Notes under the pieces: generated by a model | Databases searched by the model: none | Seen by the model: only the letters and a program-made list of their open reading frames with translations | What the model was told of the DNA's origin: nothing | DNA from: Telopea speciosissima | Lineage: Eukaryota; Streptophyta; Magnoliopsida; Proteales; Proteaceae | Assembly: GCF_018873765.1 (NCBI RefSeq) | Contig: NC_057920.1 | Coordinates: 31,893,267-31,957,266 of the forward strand | Direction: 5' to 3' | DNA length: 64,000 nt | Shown here: positions 36,665-47,365 of the stretch, piece by piece | Layout: each line of letters starts with the position of its first letter | How positions within the stretch are numbered: position 1 is the first letter of the stretch | Program-made: the position numbers and the translations under genes

Positions 36665-38106
36665 CTAAGACTTATCTGCTGCTTTCCCCTTTCCCTTGTC
36701 CTATGCTAAGGCCGGCCCTGCCTTCTTAGTGGCAGCTCTGTCTATCATCAAGCGGGACTCGATGTCAGCCAACCTCTGATCGGTGTCATCAAACCCCGCA
36801 TTCACTAGGGCCACTATGTCATTGTACTAGGCCTCAGACTTCTTCTGTATGGCAGAAAGCCTCTACTGCAACGCCTGCTCCATAGATGCAAACCTCAGCA
36901 TCAGGTACCCCCAGCCTGGTTCATTTACCGCGTCTCTCTCTTTCCCTGGTGGAGGTGGCCCCTCAGGGACCAGGGAACTAGAAGTCTCAGCATCTCTACT
37001 TGTAGTAGTGGCACCTCGGCCTACAGTGGTACCACCTCTCTGTCCACAACCCCGTGCTGAAGCGCGTGCCAAAGATCGAGTAACCTTGGCCTCACTAACA
37101 ACTGGAGGAGCCAATACACCACCATCACCACCTCCGTCAGTACTATCAGAACTGTCATCACCATCACCACCCCCTACTGGCCTCTCTAGAGATAACTCCA
37201 AGCTCCCATCCCACATCGTCATCTTCATCTTCGATAGGGTGGTTCTGCTGAAAGGGGTGACACTCTTGCCCAGCCAATCATTACTCAAGGGAACATTAAA
37301 CCAGTGAAGGATGTGAGTGATTAGCTTGGCGTAGGGCAAGTTACCATTAAGTGGGTACTCACCACGATGTCCTATAGTCCGGATAATCACATTAGGGAGA
37401 CACAATAGTATCCCCTTGTACAGGCACTAAGCGCAGTAGCTTTGCATATTGGATACCTACAAGAAATAGAAAACGAGAGTTAGGGGAAACTTTAATAAGT
37501 TTGAACCAGGACCAGGCCGAAGTATGACTATATATATACAAAACAAAGTGATTATATTAATATAAATGAATAAATTCTTACCTGATCCTTGTGACCACCA
37601 GATGGGAGGAGACAAGTTGCGCCAGACGCGCGAGGAAGGGAGGGGAAGTAATCCTTGATAAGGAGATGAGTGGTGATTCTCTCCGGACGTAAGACCTTGA
37701 CCATGGCAGTGTACTCATCATCAGAAAGGAAGGATGTGTAATCACTCCCCAGAGGTCCGTATTTTTTAGAACCAGCCATAGATACACCCAACAGCTCACC
37801 CAACTTGGCTATAGTAATGGCAATATCCACCCCGATGACTCAGGTGGTGAGTCGGTGCCCCGTAGCGCCAATATCCTCTAACTCTAGGTTGGCATAAAAG
37901 TATCGGACAAGCAGAGGGTAGTAGTCGTTCTCTGGCTCAAGTATGTTCGACCACCCTAGGTGGGCAAACCTCTCCGCCACAGCCATGCAGAAGGAGCAGA
38001 AGTCCCCAGTCACGACCCGTCTCTCTGGTAGGACGGAAGCATGTTGTAGGTTACCCCACAACTCTGTATAGGCTGGATCGCGGAACAAGTGCTCATCGAA
38101 TGCCAT
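36665..38106 (-). pseudogene. Antisense accessory ORF of D1, with its own intron
   Basis: Antisense to the element, between PBS and gag. Exon 1 is 38106-37582 and ends GATCAG|GTAAGAAT. The intron is 37581-37457 (125 bp, ends TTTCTTGTAG). Exon 2 is 37456 to about 36665, about 438 codons in all. It aligns with the D2 antisense ORF: FAHLGWSNILEPENDYYPLLVRYFYANL here versus a related GW...LVRYFYCNL stretch there, then a GVDI segment, a GEYPLNGNLPYAKL block, a Pro/Gly/acidic region and a C-terminal coiled-coil-like end (DDTDQRLADIESRL). The first part resembles the plant family annotated as putative plant transposon protein. Stops at about 37840 (TGA) and several TAG in the tail look like decay of Arg and Gln codons. 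Function unknown. Confidence 0.7.
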
Positions 38107-39252
38107 GGAATACCTGAACGGGGAGAGAAAACATGGCCAAGAATACCTCGGCTAGGATAAACAATAAAATGATATCCATTGATGCCAAAACACAAACACA
38201 TGGTGTGCAAAATGCATGACAAATAAGAGGATAAGTAACCAAGATAGATCAAGTGAAGATGCAAAGTTTTTTTTTTAAAACCCGAGATCAAGTGTCAATA
38301 TTAGAACTAAGTAGGAGAACCCAAAGCCATTATGAAATAATTCTACATCCACGTTCGTTATGAGAGAAACCCCTACTTGGACACATCCAACCATATGAAC
38401 AACAAACTTCGATCCCAGAGCACAATAAGAGGTAAATCCATGGACTTATGCAAACGAACGCGTGTAGTGGTGTGTGTTCGATGTTTTAATTTCAAATAAT
38501 CAACGTATCTTAGATTTTTCCCTAACTTATGCTATAAATCCATTGTTAGGTAAAATCCATCAAAAACCCCAAAATAGGGCTATAGAAACCATGTTGAAAC
38601 ATGGAATCAACAACCATTGCGACCATTTGTACCGAACATGGATGCATTTGAGGTTTGATCATACAAGGATATGATCAATCAAGTAAAAAGGGAATAAGAG
38701 ACTCCAAAGAAAACCCTAAACCCTAAGCATGGATCGATGGGGAAGAAGGGAGATGGGAAAAGAGGGTTTGGATGACGAAGGCACGATGTTAGGAACCTTA
38801 GGGGTGAAGCTTAGAGGGGGAAAGGACCTCTCTTGGTCGCCCTTACTCTGCCCTGGCTGATGGAGAATAGACAATAAGAGCCAAAGAGTCGTGGCTCTGT
38901 TTTAAAAACCTGTTTCCATCGTGGAGGACGATCCATCGTCCGCCATTACTGTTCACATGATCCGCCTACCATCGTCCATCTGGAAAAATTAGGCCAGCTA
39001 CTATCTGCAAGAGCCTCCAGAACTGGTGGATGATGCATGATCCGCTAGGTACAATCTGGGCCTATTTTGATGTATTTGACCACCCCGTTGGGCATGCACG
39101 CTCAGTACATGCTATAGACCCTTCAAACATGACTTCACGTATATGGTTGTATGATCTTTGCAATTGTGGTGATATTATTATTTTTGTGTAATATGTTTAA
39201 TTGCAAGGCTAATGTTTTGTGGTTTCCTTTCCTTCCTTCTAGGAGGTTAGTC
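38107..39252. other. D1 leader between antisense ORF and gag
   Basis: No gene. It contains two palindromic modules like those of the LTR (38922-38980 and 39023-39050), two AAACCCTAA telo-box-like words (38713-38731), and a pyrimidine tract TTTCCTTCCTTCTAG ending at 39242, ten bases before the gag ATG, which is a good splice acceptor candidate. Confidence 0.6.
38922..39050. repeat. Palindromic modules upstream of the D1 antisense ORF
   Basis: GGAGGACGATCCATCGTCCG then CC at 38922, GATCCGCC near 38959, and GGTGGATGATGCATGATCCG at 39026. Same units as in the LTRs. Confidence 0.7.
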
Positions 39253-40504
39253 ATGGCGCGCGGACGACGTGGATGTGGTTCTAAGGAACCTACACCTGGT
39301 CAGGGCTATGATCGGGACATGGCTGGTACTTCCAGCGACCCATTTTCGGATGCCCCTAGGTATGCTACAGCTCATGATGTGAGCTAAATGGCCGGAGATA
39401 TGTTGAGAGAATACCGGACCCAACAAATGGACTACTTGAATGAAATGAACCGCACCTTCCAGTAGCAATAAAGGGAGTTTACGGATTACTTGACTAGTCG
39501 ATATGAGGCCGACGAGAGGGTTAAGGTAGCAGCCTATAGTCCAACCCCTCCACCTCCGACACCTAAGGTGGCGGCTTAGCTGGCTCAAGTGCAAGCAAAA
39601 ATTACAAAGCTCACAGAGAGGTTCCAAAAGATGAGGCCTATAGAATTTAATGGTGTGGATCCAGGAAATGGAGAAGGCCTTCACTATGATTGATTGCACC
39701 AAAGATTGCAAGATTCTTGTGCCGCCTATATGTTGAAAGGTGAAGTGGATGACTGGTGGAGATCTACAGAGCCTAACCTATGTGTTGCCCATCCTAACCT
39801 CACGTGGGAGCAGTTCAAAGAGGCATTCTTTGAAAATTACTTTCTGAAGAGCATTCGAGAGAGGAAGGTGATGGAATTCATGGATGTTTCGCAAGGGGCC
39901 AAATTTGTTCTCAAATATCAACAAAAATTCTAGGAATTATTTCACTTTCCACCTCCCCACCTAAGGACGGATATTGAGAAAGGGAAGAGATTTGAGAAGG
40001 GCTTGAGGCTGGGGATTCACTCAATTTTGTCATCCCATGGGCCCCAGACCTAGGCGAAGATGGTCTAGGTAGCCAAGACTATTGAAGATAGGCCAAAGGG
40101 TTCATACTTTGCTTAGTCCGGTCAGGGTAAGAGGGCGGCCACAACATCATTTAGCCGTGAACCAAGCAAGTTTCCTTGGGCACAGTATTCAAGCTATACC
40201 CCCACCTTTTTCAAGCATACGGATTCGACTCAGCCTGCACAACCTACTCAGTCTGCAGCTTCATCCTTACCTACAGGAGGTGCGGTGCGGTGTTACAATT
40301 ATAACATGCATGGGCATATCTCCAGGACTTGTCCTCAACCCAAGACTTGGGTACCGTGGCCTGCAGGTCAGCCCTCAGCTTCGCAGATGTCTCATTCCAA
40401 ATCGGCCGATAAGGCCCCAGTGCCAACCCAGGGGAGTAAAATCCCACCCCAGGCCTATGTTATGACTGATGGCGAAGCAGAGGCAACACTTGGAGTGTTG
40501 ACAG
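39253..40504 (+). pseudogene. D1 gag
   Basis: Starts ATG at 39253 (MARGRRGCGSKEP). The capsid domain is recognisable around AAYMLKGEVDDWWRSTEPN and TWEQFKEAFFENYF. A zinc knuckle CYNYNMHGHISRTC (about 40288-40329) has Tyr for the second Cys. There are about eight premature stops (TAG or TAA), all in positions where Gln is plausible, and two nearly compensating frame changes near 39660-39715. The reading ends ...EATLGVLTG at a GT splice donor (40505). Confidence 0.85.
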
Positions 40505-40592
40505 GTATTACTCTACCCTTGACTTATTTGAAGCTATCATGTTGCATCATGTCATTTCATTCATACATGGTTGTATGGTCTAACTGTAACAG
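40505..40592 (+). other. Gag-protease intron of D1 (88 bp)
   Basis: ACAG|GTATTA at the 5' end and CTAACTGTAACAG at the 3' end, including a plant branch-point-like CTAAC. Removal joins VLT-G to TVFIASIPTYIIFDSG in frame; 88 is not divisible by 3, so retention shifts the frame. D2 has the same intron at the same codon. Confidence 0.7.
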
Positions 40593-41005
40593 GTACCGTT
40601 TTTATTGCTTCCATCCCCACTTACATTATCTTTGACTCAGGAGTGTCACATTCTTTTATATCCTCTTCTTTTTCCAAGAAGTTGGGTATTAGCCCAAAGA
40701 GCCTAGCTCAAGGATTAGTAGTTAGTATGCCTATGGTAGGTGTGATTGGCTTAGACATAATTTATGAACCATGCCCCATACGGATCTGTGATCATGATAT
40801 GATTGCACATCTTGTGAAGTTAGACATGAAGGATTTTGATGCGATGTTAGGTATTGACTGGTTGGCCGCCTATAGGGCGAATCTAGCTTGTGCGGAAAAA
40901 TAAATTGCTTTCATATCCATTGATGGAGAAGAATTTGTATTCCAGAGGGACAAGAAGAAGCAATCCAAGAAGCTTGTAATTTCAGCTCTTCAGGCCAAGA
41001 AGCTT
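40593..41005 (+). pseudogene. D1 aspartic protease
   Basis: Reads TVFIASIPTYIIFDSGVSHSFISSSF with the catalytic Asp in FDSG, then DFDAMLGIDWLAAYRA, typical of Tekay/Del protease. A TAA at about 40901 (AEK-stop-IAF) breaks the link to RT. The frame is the same before and after. Confidence 0.82.
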
Positions 41006-41837
41006 ATGGATCAAGGGTGTAAATGCTACCTGGCTTCGGTAATTGACACGGAAGCCAAGGTGAAACCATTAGGGGAGTTGGAGATCGTGAAAGACTTTTT
41101 GGATGCATTTCCAGATGACTTAACCGAATTACCCCCTAATGGAGAGACTAAGTTTGCCATTGATTTATTACCTAGAGCAGCACTGGTGTCCAAAGCCCCT
41201 TACAGGATGGCTCCAACCGAATTGAAGGAATTGCAAGAGCAATTGCAAGATTTATTGAAGAAGGGTTTTATCCATACTAGTGAGTCCCCATGGGGAGCAC
41301 TGGTCCTCTTCGTCAAGAAGAAGGATGGGAGCATGAGGATGTGCATCGATTATAGGGAGCTCAACATGCTCATAATCAAGAACAAGTATCCTCTACCTAG
41401 AATTGATAATTTGTCCAACCAGCTACAAGGAGCAAGGGTGTTCTCCAAGATAGACTTGAGATATGGGTATCACCAACTGAGATTAAAGAGAATGACATTA
41501 CCAAGACAACATTCCGATCACGCTACGGTCACTATGAATTTTTGGTGATGCCATTTGGCTTGACTAATGCCCCAGCGGCGTTCATGGAACTGATGAACCA
41601 GGTATTTCAAGATGTGCTAAACAAGTGTGTGATTGTGTTTAGTGATGACATCCTGATTTACTCAAAAATGGAGGAGGAACATGCGGTACATCTGAGGATG
41701 GTATTGTAGTGGCTAAGGGAGAAGAGACTGTACGCAAAGTATAGCAAGTGTGAGTTTTGGCTCTCACAAGTGGCCTTCTTAGGTCATGTTGTCTCAGTTG
41801 AAGAGATCAAGGTTGATCCAGGGAAGGTAAAGGCTGT
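41006..41837 (+). pseudogene. D1 reverse transcriptase (N-terminal two thirds)
   Basis: Fingers and palm are well preserved: [50 protein letters not shown] frameshift at about 41490-41500 moves the reading into another frame with [20 protein letters not shown] and then FSDDILIYS (catalytic DD present). A TAG lies near 41707. It stops at GKVKAV where solo LTR X is inserted. Confidence 0.9.
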
Positions 41838-42448
41838 TGTCACACCCCAAACCACCCCCTGGGAGGATTAGGTAGGTGACCCAAATTGCGTAACGGCAAT
41901 CCACCAAATCCCACGGATCTAGAAGAAGTGCTTACATTCATGGAACCACAATCATCACTTTACCATAAGCAAGATCAGAGTGTTCCAAATAAACTATAAT
42001 TCCAATAAAAAAATAGGATGCGTAGCAATATAGGAAATGGTGATGATATATATACATAGTTTAGTTGCTCCGATACATTTCCCACAACCCACAACATAGA
42101 AGCAAAGCTGACAAGATCAGTACCAAAGTTAACCTATACATATGCATATACATATACAGGGTGAGTATACTCGACCCCAAAAAGAAAAGAAAGTAAAACT
42201 ATAACAGAACCACAGTCAGCATGGGGATAAACTCCTAGCAAAACAAAAAGGAGCCCCCAAGATAAAAAGCATCAGATGCACTCCTCAACGGTCTTCATTA
42301 ACGACCATCGAGAAAGTACGTAGGATCGGTATGACCTCCGTCGGGGTCCACACCAACATCATCGTAAAAACCAAGACTCTCCTCCTCGAGATGAGCCTCC
42401 ATGCCACAGTGGCATTGATCTACAAAATCATCTAAAGAAAAACATATA

Positions 42449-44145
42449 TGATGAGCACATTTATGTGTGAAATCTTAGGACATAAAGCATACATTTTACC
42501 ACATTGAACAGAGTTACTCGGTGCTTTCTTGTGCTTTTCAGGTTTTAGGTGAATTCTTATGAAAATGGAGGAGATGATGCTAAGAAAATGTTTTTAACCT
42601 ATTTAAAGGTGTTAATGGCATGGATGCGTAGCCCATCGAGTCAGCTTCTTAACGGTTCAAACGGCACTTGATTCCGAGTTGAAACGAAGAAGTTACGGGC
42701 GTTTCCGTAACGAAGCGCGAAAATGGTCTACAGGGGTTTATTTATAATTATTTATAGTCGGCCGGGGACAAAGTGAAGCAAAAGTTCAGATTCTAGGGGC
42801 CTTAATGAAATAACCAGAAGTTATATTTCATGTACCCGAAAGATTCCATTTGGAGGGCTCTGGACAGTCCAACTTCAACTTGAGATATCTTGGGCTCCCC
42901 AACTCCAAATTGGACGAAATTTGGGTCTATTTTGGGTGATTTTTCGCAAGTAACACAATGGTGAGGCCTATATAAGCACCCCATGCTTCACATTTTCTGA
43001 AGGACAGAATGGGTATTTTATTTATTCTTGAAGGAATCCTAGTCATCACCCTTACTCTCTCTCTCCACCAACTTCTCAAGGGCACTTCTGGAATTCTACT
43101 TGGAATAGATTTATTTTGAAAGATATTCTCTCACCTATGGAAAGTTGAAAAGTCAAAGATGCTTTGATTTTATTGCTTGGAGAAGATATCTACAAAGAAA
43201 AGGAAGCACTTGTTAGAATTGAAAGTTTACTTTTCTAGAAATAGAAGGTCTATGTAAACAATCTTCTCTTATTCTTCTTTCTATTTTTTTTCTTTTTTCT
43301 TAGGATTCAAGGCATTGTAAAAGAGGAAGGAGAAGAGAATATTCTCTTTTCTTAGGGAATATTTCTCCTACACTTCCCTCTTCTCTCTTCTCCTCTCTTC
43401 CCCCTATAAATACCCCTTGCCCTTTACGTTGTAGAGGTTAGTTTTTTAGTTAAGTTTTTAGTTAGTTTCTAGTTCAATTTTAATTCAGTTTTTTTAGTAT
43501 AATTTTTACTTCATTCACTTAGTGAAATTTTCTCTTCTTTTCCTATTTTTGGTTTAAGTTCTTAGTTTTGATTTCAAGTTCTTAGTTTTGATTTCATAAG
43601 TCTAGTTTAATAGTTGTAGTTTAAAGCTTCCTAGTCTAAGTTCCTATGTTGATGACAAGACATGCAGATTTAGAAGAGGAAGCCATGGTGAGTTTATTCA
43701 AGTATTCAAGCGCATCAAGGTATCTCATTGTCTAAACCCTTAATCTCATTCTCCCTTTCCTCTATCTCTCTCTATCTTCTTCTTCTTCTCCCTCTATTTC
43801 TTTTATTTTTTTATATAGTTGTGGTTTGTGGATGCACTTTTATTTCCTTATTCCTTTTTATGTGGTTATTATGTGTAGCTGCATTTTTAGTCCTTTCAAT
43901 TTGCGTTAATCTGATAGATTAGATGCTCATGTGTTAGGACGCCAATTTAATCCCTTAATTTTGTTAGATGCTTATGAGTTAGGATGCATTAATTTTCATT
44001 AATTTAATTAGTTTAATTTAACACTTTAATTTGGTTCACTTTGCATTACTTTTAAGTTAGTTAAATAGAGTGGCGTATATCTCCTCGTGTTCGACCCGTA
44101 GCTACGATTGACCCGTACGCTTGCGGTATTATTTTAACTCAAACA
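42449..44145 (+). repeat. 5' LTR of A2 (1697 bp)
   Basis: Begins TGATGAGCAC and ends CTCAAACA. A TATAAATA box is at 43405-43412, followed by a leader of T-rich TTAGTT repeats. Confidence 0.95.
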
Positions 44146-44151
44146 AGTTTT

Positions 44152-44169
44152 TGACGCCGTTGCCCGGGA
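44152..44169 (+). other. Primer-binding site of A2 (tRNA-Asp type)
   Basis: TGACGCCGTTGCCCGGGA, six bases after the LTR; two mismatches to the standard tRNA-Asp complement. Confidence 0.85.
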
Positions 44170-44730
44170 GATTATTGACCACTTTATTTTTTTGATTTTT
44201 AAGTAATTCGAAGTGCTTTAGTTTCTTCTCTTTCTCCTTTTTCTTTAAAAATAAAAAAAAAAAAAAGTTTTGAAAACCTCTTCTTGTTTCTCTTCTATTT
44301 GAAATAGTGTGCGCGCCCAATATAAAGTCCTTCATATGCCCAAACCCAGCCAATCTTGGTGCCCCTTGATTCGTTGGGTGGTTTTGATTGACATGTGACT
44401 TATCTTTGGAGGTGACCACTCTTGATAACAGGAAAGCGATATAGTGAGAGCGTTGGAAACATAAACGTATAGTAGTCCTCCACCCTATATCAGAATCCAT
44501 TTGGAGTCGCCCGTAGGTGGCTCGTGAAGACTATACGGGTTCCCTTGCTATCAACCTATATGGCAACCTTACAGCTTTGGAACCATTGTTTCGATTTCTG
44601 AGGGATAGATGCACTATCTACCTTGGGCTCCCTCTTGTTTTTAGTATTTTTTTTTTCCTAGTCTTTTATTTTTCTTTAAACTTTTTTTTATGGGAGGCCT
44701 CAATTTGGGATAGGTGGTTAATTTAGAATA

Positions 44731-46020
44731 ATGGGAGATACACTTCCATATAACACTTTGGGGGAAAGATGGACCTATGCTAAGGCAACCATGATTTTGG
44801 AGAAAATGTTTAAACAGGTTAGGAAAAGTAGTCAGAGAGAGAACAATTTTGCACCACCCCAGTACAATTTTGCTTCCCAACCCAACTATGGGCTTTCGAA
44901 AAATTTTGATTGGTCACATCCCCAGACAATTCATGTTATGGAATGATGCCCTAATCTTTATGGGGGTAGCTATGGTGATGAGAATGTGAGTCCTCAATTT
45001 CAATACAATTCTTTTGGCACTTACAATCAGGGGTAGAATGATCATCCCGATTTCTTGTGGGATCAATGGAATAACCAAGCTGGACCACCCAATTTCCAAT
45101 ATCATGGTCAGTTTGGTCCTCCAATGCCCAACCCTCCATTAAATCTCAATGGGCCACCTCTCCTTAAACCATATCACCAACCCCTTGAGTTTCAAAACAT
45201 GGGTGAGGAGGCCAAACTGAATGAGCTTGAGAAATACATAGACCTTCTCACAGCAAGCCAAAATACCATGGAAAAGCAACTCTCTCAATTGATAACCATG
45301 GTGCAAGAGGAGGAAACGGGTACATTACCTAGTCAGCCTAAACTGTCCCATCCCCAATTTAATGATATTGAAAGTCCACCACCCCAATTTGAGGTTAATG
45401 AGAGTCATTCCCAACAAGCTGCTTTTCATGATGATTTATTTGTTGAGATTAAGTCTCCTCAGGATATTAATGAAGCGAGATTTGATGAGCTACCTGGGGA
45501 AGTCCAATTTTTTTTTGAAATTTCTAATTTTAGTGAGCCTAGTGTTTTTATTGATTTAGAATCAGATTTTCATGATAACATAGAAACCCAGGAAATTCGA
45601 TATCCCCCTCTCTCTCTGGAAAACTTAGATAATTGTCATTTTGAGGATTCCATTGTCTCACATGTTGATTTGTCCAAACCTCCTAGGTTTGATGATTTTA
45701 TTGAGGAGGACAATGTTAGTCATAATGCCTTTCAAGCATATTTCCATGATCCTTATTTGGCAAACCAAGTTATGCAAAGAACGGATAGTTGTATTGCTAG
45801 GATTGATTTGAGTAAACCTCCAATTTTTTATGATTATTTAGATGAGGTTATTCATAATCCTTTTTATGCTTATTGTGATCCATTTTTAGTTGGTTTTTCA
45901 AAGAATGATAGGTGTTTTACATTGCAAATGGGAGAGAAGGGAAGGATTTATGGCCTGAGTTTTATTGCCTTCATTTTTCACTGTCCCATGAGGACAAATT
46001 TTTCTATTGGATATTTCTAA
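44731..46020 (+). pseudogene. A2 ORF: gag-tail fused to an acidic unknown domain
   Basis: One frame of about 430 codons from ATG 44731 (MGDTLPYNTLGERW), broken by TGA at 44944 and TAG at about 45034. It lacks the gag capsid domain and the zinc knuckle. The middle (residues about 110-200: NNQAGPPNFQYHGQ, ASQNTMEKQLSQLITMV, GTLPSQP) matches the Pro/Asn-rich tail of the A1 gag. The C-terminal 220 residues are very acidic and Phe/Asp-rich (FFEISNFSEPSVFIDLESDF, VDLSKPPRFDDF, IDLSKPPIFYDY). The last two share an imperfect repeat, (V/I)DLSKPP. Function unknown; the acidic part is not in A1. Confidence 0.7.
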
Positions 46021-46584
46021 GTTGTGCTTAACATTCGTATTATTTCTCGCTTTACTAAAATTCATGGTCGAGTGTTTTCTGGTTCTGAAGCTATTTCTCC
46101 ATTTACTGGCCATGGATTGAGATTTCTATTATTGCTCCTAGCACTTTTTGTAGAGCTCATGACTCTTCATGATCCTCTTTGTTGATTATATCTGGTAAGC
46201 CCCTTCATCTCTTCCTTTATCCTTATTTTTTTTTCTTTTATGCATGCATTGAGGACACTGCATGAATTAAGGGTGGGGGGGATGTTGGGCTTAATTGATG
46301 AATTTTGATTGTGACAATAGTTTGGTTTTGTGCATATGTCTCTTTAATTGCAAAACGAGAGAGAGAGGGAATTAGGTGTCCTAGCATGCGAAATAATAAA
46401 AAATCCCTTTTCAAGGACGGTAGTTGGTTTGTATCCGGTGATGGGGATTGAGTTTGAAAATATGAGCGTTATTTCATTTGATGGCTAGATTCCTGTACGT
46501 GTTTTATGGACTCTTTGATCTTTTGGCTAGTAGTTGAGACCAATTTGTTTGTGGCAAGGCAAGGCATGAAAGTGGAAGTGAATG

Positions 46585-46618
<34 letters not shown>

Positions 46619-47350
46619 AACAAAAATAAAAGTGAAATTCCTTGGGACTAGACAGGGCACTGTGCCTCATGAAGCAGGGTGACTTGATCGAAATTCCTTA
46701 GAAGGAAACTCAAAAAAAAAAAACTCTTGCATCAATGTCTCAATGTCTTATGGATATATGCAAAAAGCGAAGCTACCAAGTATTTGGGTGTCTGGTGTAT
46801 GCTCCACCATGTCATTCAAAGAACAGTAGTGGAGTAGAAATAGAGTTTGTGGTTGAGAAAAAAAAAAAAAACTTTTACCTTAATGCCTGAAAAAAAAAAA
46901 AAGAAGTATGGTTAACAATACTCAATGCCTAAGTCTTTGGTTCCATCGATGCTATGGGGGGGTTTACTTGAAGGTGGGTAGTATTCAGAAAATATGAGGA
47001 GATCCCTTGAACTTGATGCATGCTTGTTACTTGAATTGATGTGGGGTGATAAAATTCAAGTGTGGGGGAACCTTTGGCTCCTTGATCTTTAGTTGAACAC
47101 TTTTTGGGATTATGTGCACTGTCCTACTTATGCCATGATTAAAATTTATAGCATTCATTTACAATTGAATTTTGGGAGTATATTCACTGTAAACACCCAC
47201 GAGACACAACTCGTCCACTAGGGGTAACCTAGGGGTTCAAAGGCTTGTTGCACATGCTAAGTGCAGCCGTGATTCCTACGAAAGTGAGTTAGGATTTTCT
47301 GCATTCTAGGTTAGTTTTTCTTTTGCTTTACTTGAGGACAAGTAATGTTC
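46021..47350 (+). other. A2 3' untranslated tail
   Basis: From about 46250 it is collinear with the reverse complement of 1-960 (A1). It includes a G-run (46274-46281), an A-run of about 30 bases (46587-46616) and other A-runs. No gene. The 46021-46250 part has no partner in the window. Confidence 0.75.
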
Positions 47351-47365
47351 AAGTGTGGGGGAATC
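47351..47365 (+). other. Polypurine tract of A2
   Basis: AAGTGTGGGGGAATC directly before the 3' LTR, the expected plus-strand primer site. Confidence 0.7.

Noticed and set aside
36849..37307. 152-codon plus-strand frame in D1 leader
   Set aside because: It is the complement of exon 2 of the antisense ORF, whose homologue in D2 supports the minus strand.
38713..38731. Interstitial telomere repeat
   Set aside because: Only two AAACCCT units; better read as telo-box promoter words.
42802..42984. Conserved 60-residue frame (MGCLYRPHHCV...) also at 47719, 8200 and within A3
   Set aside because: It is antisense LTR sequence repeated because the LTRs are repeated; no coding evidence.
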